DNA of 64,000 bases from NCBI GenBank assembly GCA_951799445.1, contig OX637294.1:25879452-25943451 (forward strand), written 5' to 3'. Below the pieces are notes generated by a model, which worked only from the letters and a program-made list of their open reading frames with translations, was not told the origin of the DNA and did not search any database. Both the position numbers and the translations under genes were made by a program. This document shows positions 59,561 through 64,000 of this stretch, one piece after another (position 1 is the first letter of the stretch; each line of letters begins with the position of its first letter). Origin of the DNA: Pseudisothecium myosuroides (lineage: Eukaryota; Streptophyta; Bryopsida; Hypnales; Lembophyllaceae).

Positions 59561-60964
59561 ATGGCTGACGTGCCGAATTACCTTGAGGTAGCTCGTGTGT
59601 TGCAAGGCAGGTTGCGTGAGCGGACGGCAAGCGAGTCTGCCACCAAGTGGCGAGAGTTACTTGAATTTGCAGCTGCAGAGTTTCATGTTCAGGAGGGCAA
59701 GTTTGTCCACAGCAGGAAGCGAAGCAAAATGCCAAGGAGAGAGGAAGATTACAGGAATGTCGGAGGGGAGGAGCAAGCATGTCGACACGTGTGCTGTGAA
59801 CACGAAGAAGTAATGAAGCCAGATCGTTGGGGTACCTTACCCGATGAGTTGTTGCAGCTCGCGTTTGCTCGCCTTCCAGTGAATAAGATCCTCGATTTGC
59901 AGTGCCTCTCCAAAGACTGGAAGGAAAGCTTGGCTGCAAGGGGAGACTCTGACTTTTTAAGGGCATGCGATGAGGCTCATCCGAAGATGTTTGCTCTCGT
60001 TAGTAAGGAGGTGGAAGTTGAAGGACCTAGGAATTTGTTTCAGGTGCGGGTGCTTGATACCAAATTGAATTCATGGCATGCCTTCCAAATTTCCTCTGTG
60101 GATCCAGAGAGGGATTGGCCAGTGAGGCACCTGCGGCCTCAATGGAGAACTATGAGTTGTGAAGATGGAGGGTTGGTGCTTTTTGACATGGAAGCACATC
60201 GGGTTCCGAAGAGAAAGAAATCATTTCGCTCCTTCTTCTATAAGGTGATGAATCCATTGACAGGATATGAATATGATCTGCCCCCTATCCTGGATGTGGA
60301 AGATGTCTGCATGGAGCACATCATTGTGGATCGTGAAACGAATCGTTACGAGGTGCTCATTGTGGTGAATAGGGGAGGCGCAGCTACAGAAGATATTCAG
60401 GTCTTTGATCGTGAAACAGGGCGGTGGTCCCAACCAAGTGAGGCAAGAAATGTCATGTTTGGGAATGAATCGGCATATGATTTTGCGATGGGAAGACTTA
60501 TTGAGTCACATGAACGAAGCCCGTGGAACGAGGAGAACGTACAACATCATACATTCCTCAAGAATCGTTTGTTTGTACTGCTCAAGGACACCAATGCCCC
60601 TGGAAGTGAAGTGCTGACAAATCAGCGTCGAGAAACATATCGTATCAAAGAATATGTTGTGGAGTATCATCCTGAACATCCGCCCACGTGGTTGGAAGTG
60701 GATGTACACAATTGTGTCCCTTTTAAGAACATTTCGAAGAGCAACAGTTACAAGTTGATATTGCTTTCTTCAAATGGCTTCTTGGTGGTGTTTGCGACCT
60801 TGAATGAATTGAAGCCTTGGCGCAATGACAAAGGATGGCTTTATGATTTGTCCTCAAGAACTTGGCGTGTTCTTCCAAAATTTCCAGGAGATGCAGATGT
60901 GTATCGCGATGCATATCAGGATAAGAATGTTACTTGTGAGATTCGATGGAACACTCAACCATAA
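59561..60964 (+). CDS. F-box protein with kelch-like C-terminal region
   Basis: One uninterrupted exon of 467 residues. An F-box sits at about residues 90-127 (WGTLPDELLQLAFARLPVNKILDLQCLSKDWKESL split by eye into its helices), with the family Leu-Pro and a Trp near the end. F-box proteins link a substrate to the SCF ubiquitin ligase through SKP1. The rest resembles plant F-box/kelch-associated regions, with repeated strand-turn blocks such as YKVMNPLTGYEYDLPPI, IQVFDRETGRWSQPSEA, WLYDLSSRTWRVLPKFPG and YVVEYHPEHPPTWLEVDV. A Cys/His cluster (CRHVCCEHEE, 74-83) lies between the N-terminal helix and the F-box; whether it binds metal is unknown. The N-terminal ~60 residues are charged and helical. 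Substrate unknown. The ATG at 59561 is the first in frame. Confidence 0.85.
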   Translation: MADVPNYLEVARVLQGRLRERTASESATKWRELLEFAAAEFHVQEGKFVHSRKRSKMPRREEDYRNVGGEEQACRHVCCEHEEVMKPDRWGTLPDELLQLAFARLPVNKILDLQCLSKDWKESLAARGDSDFLRACDEAHPKMFALVSKEVEVEGPRNLFQVRVLDTKLNSWHAFQISSVDPERDWPVRHLRPQWRTMSCEDGGLVLFDMEAHRVPKRKKSFRSFFYKVMNPLTGYEYDLPPILDVEDVCMEHIIVDRETNRYEVLIVVNRGGAATEDIQVFDRETGRWSQPSEARNVMFGNESAYDFAMGRLIESHERSPWNEENVQHHTFLKNRLFVLLKDTNAPGSEVLTNQRRETYRIKEYVVEYHPEHPPTWLEVDVHNCVPFKNISKSNSYKLILLSSNGFLVVFATLNELKPWRNDKGWLYDLSSRTWRVLPKFPGDADVYRDAYQDKNVTCEIRWNTQP

Positions 60965-61347
60965 AATAGATCAATTTTTTGATGTGTAAAGAAATTGTTC
61001 ATGTACAAATCAATTAGGCTCTATGATTTCTTTCTAGCAACTTGAAAGAGTACAGTGGACTATGTACTAGTTGAACAATGACGTTGTTGGCATCAATTGT
61101 GTTCCAATGAGGCAGGGGTAGAACTTCCCAATTGGACTTTTTCTAGATTGATTGTAGATTGCATCAACACTTAAATTTAGCACACATCCCAATTGGTGAA
61201 GGTTATAAAGTAATCAATCTTGTAACTCATGTAATTCACTTTGTTGTTGATTTTGTGATATTCATTGGTAATATGCTCAAGTAATACAAAGAAGGAGCTT
61301 TAAGACAATCCATCAATGCTAGTTAGATGATTGATCATGGTGTATCA
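60965..61347. other. Spacer between the convergent F-box and PP2C genes
   Basis: AT-rich, expected to hold the 3' untranslated region of the F-box gene. Nothing else recognised. Confidence 0.45.
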
Positions 61348-61658
61348 GACCTAAATAGAATTTAATCATACACAATATGAAAATAAACATTGTCATGTTA
61401 AACAATCTATACAAGGTATAACAAAATGTGTTGTGCTAGACAATGTGCAAGACCTAAATAGAATTTAATCATACACAATATGAAAATAAACATTGTCATG
61501 TTAAACAATCTATACAAGGCATAACAAAATGTGTTGTGCCAGACAATGTGCAAGACCTAAATAGAAATTTAATCATACACAATATGAAAATAAACATTGT
61601 CATGTTAAACAATCTATACAAGGGTCAACAAAATGTGTTGTGCCAAACAATGTGCAAG
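61348..61658. repeat. 103-bp tandem repeat, three copies
   Basis: Units start GACCTAAATAGAATTTAATC at 61348, 61451 and 61554. They are nearly identical, so the expansion is recent. It lies just beyond the stop codon of the minus-strand PP2C gene, between two convergent genes. Confidence 0.95.
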
Positions 61659-61742
61659 TGTCACCTCCCACTTAAGTTGATTCTGCACTACACACTTTGG
61701 ACAAGGATGATGTATTGTTTGTCACCTTTGTAAGTTGATTCC

Positions 61743-63706
61743 TTAGTACACACGCTCCACAGTTGCAACAGGTTTGAGGAATACCACAATCACCGTGATG
61801 TTATCACAACTACCCTGTTCAATGGCCTCTGTTGCCAGCCTCTTGGAAACCATGCTTGGCTCTTTCACCGTGTCTTTGATGAGTGTCACAACGTCATCAT
61901 TTGGCATGGTCTCCCAGAGACCGTCACTTGCGATTACCTGAGTCAGATTTCACCATCAAAGCAAAAATTGGAAAAATAAGCTTAAAGAATTAAGGTAACT
62001 ATCAAAGCAAAAGTCGGAAAAATAAACTTAACGAATCAAGGTAACCTTGCCAAAACCTTCTAAATAAGCATTTATTATTAAATGGTTCCTGTTATTAAAT
62101 TGCCTAATATTTAGTTGAATCTTGATAAGAGTCAAGAGGGGATTCTACAGCATCTTTGCATGCATTTTCAAGACACTGTGAATAAATTCATAAAGTGAAG
62201 GCACGTATGCCCAAAATCGACCCCAAGGTCTCAAACAAATAGAGGTTGTATATTTTTGGCAAAAATTTATTTTAAAAATAGGGTGCAGTTACCTTCAGGT
62301 GTTGGTGACCGCAGAAAAGAATCGATTATTCTATGCAGTGAATGATACAGTAATTCATAGGCCTCTGATACACTATGAAAACCACGTATTCATGTAACTA
62401 TTGATGAACTCCATTTACTTTTGAATCACGTGTTGACTAGCCACTAAGTGACTACTCAATCAAAAGCTTCTTGATCGTGATCCCAGGGAACAAGATTTAA
62501 CCATGAATACATTCACTCTATGGTACGATATTTTGGTGTTTCATCAACTCATGTTTCGGTGTTCCATTAAATAGGTAGCCACAGTAAAAGATTACTTGCC
62601 GCCAGATACTTGTAGCTGAATACTTGTAGCAAGGACTAAATGTAGAAGCCAACCTCAGAAAGGAAGAAAAAAATTTACCAAAAATTCGTCGTCAGTGCAC
62701 AACTTGCATACAGTTACTTCGGGCTCCGCTGTGACAAACGGTTTCAGATCATCGTCTCCTATTGATCGTGTGACCTGCCAATAAGTTGAAGCTTACCATT
62801 TAGTAGATTAAAAGAAAAGGATATTAAAGCATACAGCTGCCGATCTATCTTAGCGAGTACCTCAAGCGCAGCTGCACCAACTCGCCAGGTGTTGACTCTC
62901 CAACTGACAGATCCACCAGCTTTTATTACTCGTTCCCGCTCACTGTTGCAGCTTGCTGTATGATCCTGCGGGGTCCAACAGTTTCTTGACTAACAATAGC
63001 AGAAGCACTATGTAAGTAGGGAACTAAACACCAAAGTATTCCTGAAATCAACCACCAAAAAATATGATTGCCAACACCTAGTCATAGAGGCCCATCTCGT
63101 TCAGTTCGTCAAGAATGAATTACTCCAGTATTTTATTTTCAGATTTTATATTATCAAAGTTGATCAGAATTTTCCTTGACATTTGTGATTTTTAAAAGGA
63201 AATAGAATATGCACGTCCATCATACACGATAGTACTCAATATGATAGGGACGTCAATAGAGTGGGACCATCTAAGTTTAGAGTTAGATCCTCATCACTGG
63301 AACTGAAATATTTTCTTGGTTCTTTTTCTCAGAATAATTATTAAATTCGAACATTACCAACTCTGCAGTATCCATGGCATTGTTCATTCAATTCACCTTA
63401 ATTTTTCACTGAAACAAGGTCAGTATTGAGTTCCTTTCCTTTGAGTTTAGAATAATAGAAATGTTCAGACACATGATGGATAATACCGTGCTAAGAGGAA
63501 CAGCCTTTCCTCTCCGGCAAACAATGGTTCGGCAATCTCCAGCATTGGCAACATAGAGTATGTCATGCACAAGAAGCGCTGTGGTTGCAGTACACCCGGG
63601 GTGCCAATCAAAACCACCACCTTTCCTCCATCGGCGTTGGCTGTCCAACTCTCGGCGGAAAGCCACGTCCGTTTCAATGAAGGCACTCGTCAAAGCATCC
63701 TGTGGG
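61743..63706 (-). CDS. PP2C region of a protein kinase / PP2C-like fusion protein (partial)
   Basis: Four 3' exons on the minus strand: 63706-63487, 62965-62861, 62774-62679 and 61937-61743, joining in frame to about 204 residues. They form the C-terminal part of a PP2C-type Ser/Thr phosphatase fold: SPQDALTSAFIETDVAFRREL, HPGCTATTALL, YVANAGDCRTIVCRRG, then ERERVIKAGGSVSW, VTRSIGDDDLKPF, EFLVIASDGLWETM, CDNITVIVVFLKP and the end VATVERVY. The phosphatase residues GD, ASDG and DN are present. From memory this matches best the Arabidopsis kinase plus PP2C-like protein At2g40860, in which a kinase domain precedes the PP2C domain. That 5' part would lie right of the window and was not seen. The 5' edge of the first listed exon (acceptor ttgtag) is less certain than the other junctions. 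Confidence 0.88.
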
Positions 63707-64000
63707 CTACAACCAACAAGTAACATAGTTTTCAAGAATGAGTTTGTTGTTCCCTGTCAATTTCAAGTAACAAATAGCACATTCAACTTCCAAAGAGAGA
63801 GTAATGGCTCCACAAATAACATTGGCTAGCCGAGCCTACAAATAGTGGCAAATTGAGTGAAATGAAACACGAGGTTGTATTATCTAGGGCAGAATCTTCA
63901 TAACTCTGTTTCACTGTACCGTTTATTCTATTTAGTGTTATCCATCATTTCATATAACACCATAATAGTGTGCTGAAGAGTAAATGATTTTTTCCTGTTA
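63707..64000 (-). other. Probable intron of the kinase/PP2C gene
   Basis: AT-rich with no readable PP2C or kinase sequence. Most likely intron leading to upstream exons outside the window. Confidence 0.45.

Overview
This window looks like nuclear DNA of a land plant, probably a non-seed plant, although the sequence alone does not fix the lineage. The evidence is a set of plant-type, intron-containing genes: an ER SEC63/ERDJ2, a nucleolar DEAD-box helicase of the RH7 type, a triple-CCCH zinc-finger protein, TRAPPC1, a kinase/PP2C-type phosphatase, a mitochondrial Rieske protein, a plant SMI1/KNR4 (SUKH) protein and an F-box protein. There is also a nuclear tRNA-Trp(CCA). Genes are islands of near-even base composition in very AT-rich DNA.

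Layout: 1.0-1.7 kb, the 3' exon of a mitochondrial Rieske gene (minus strand). 1.8-12.6 kb, gene-free AT-rich DNA with repeats. 12.65-18.6 kb, a SUKH-domain gene (plus) behind a 4-kb leader-like region. 20.0-20.6 kb, a 606-bp inverted-repeat element. 21.0-26.2 kb, a ten-exon SEC63 gene (minus). 26.65-30.85 kb, an array of short hairpin repeats. 31.0-32.1 kb, a 1.07-kb near-perfect inverted repeat. 33.2 kb, a small CACTA element. 34.8-37.1 kb, a chain of TTAA-flanked elements. 37.55-40.4 kb, the RNA helicase (plus). 41.4-46.4 kb, more elements, two of them nested. 47.1-49.1 kb, the CCCH gene (minus), with a duplicated upstream region. 51.3 kb, tRNA-Trp. 52.4-53.7 kb, TRAPPC1 (minus). 54.4-58.2 kb, six small DNA elements. 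59.6-61.0 kb, the F-box gene (plus). 61.7-63.7 kb, the 3' half of the kinase/PP2C gene (minus), which runs off the right edge.

The genes are ordinary housekeeping and regulatory loci without operon-like logic. The unusual content is in the repeats. At least nine elements of 0.57-0.94 kb begin CCCCTAAA, end TTTAGGGG (or close variants) and sit between TTAA tetranucleotides. This is the signature of piggyBac-type TTAA transposition, which to my knowledge is not a usual component of land-plant genomes. They are non-autonomous; no transposase is visible here. Some are chained, so that two neighbours share one TTAA, and two are inserted in an older hairpin repeat. CACTA, pogo/Emigrant-like, other inverted-repeat and foldback elements accompany them. 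I saw no retrotransposon coding sequence.

Exon boundaries were set by hand from reading-frame continuity, GT/AG sites and remembered family conservation. No alignment program was run.
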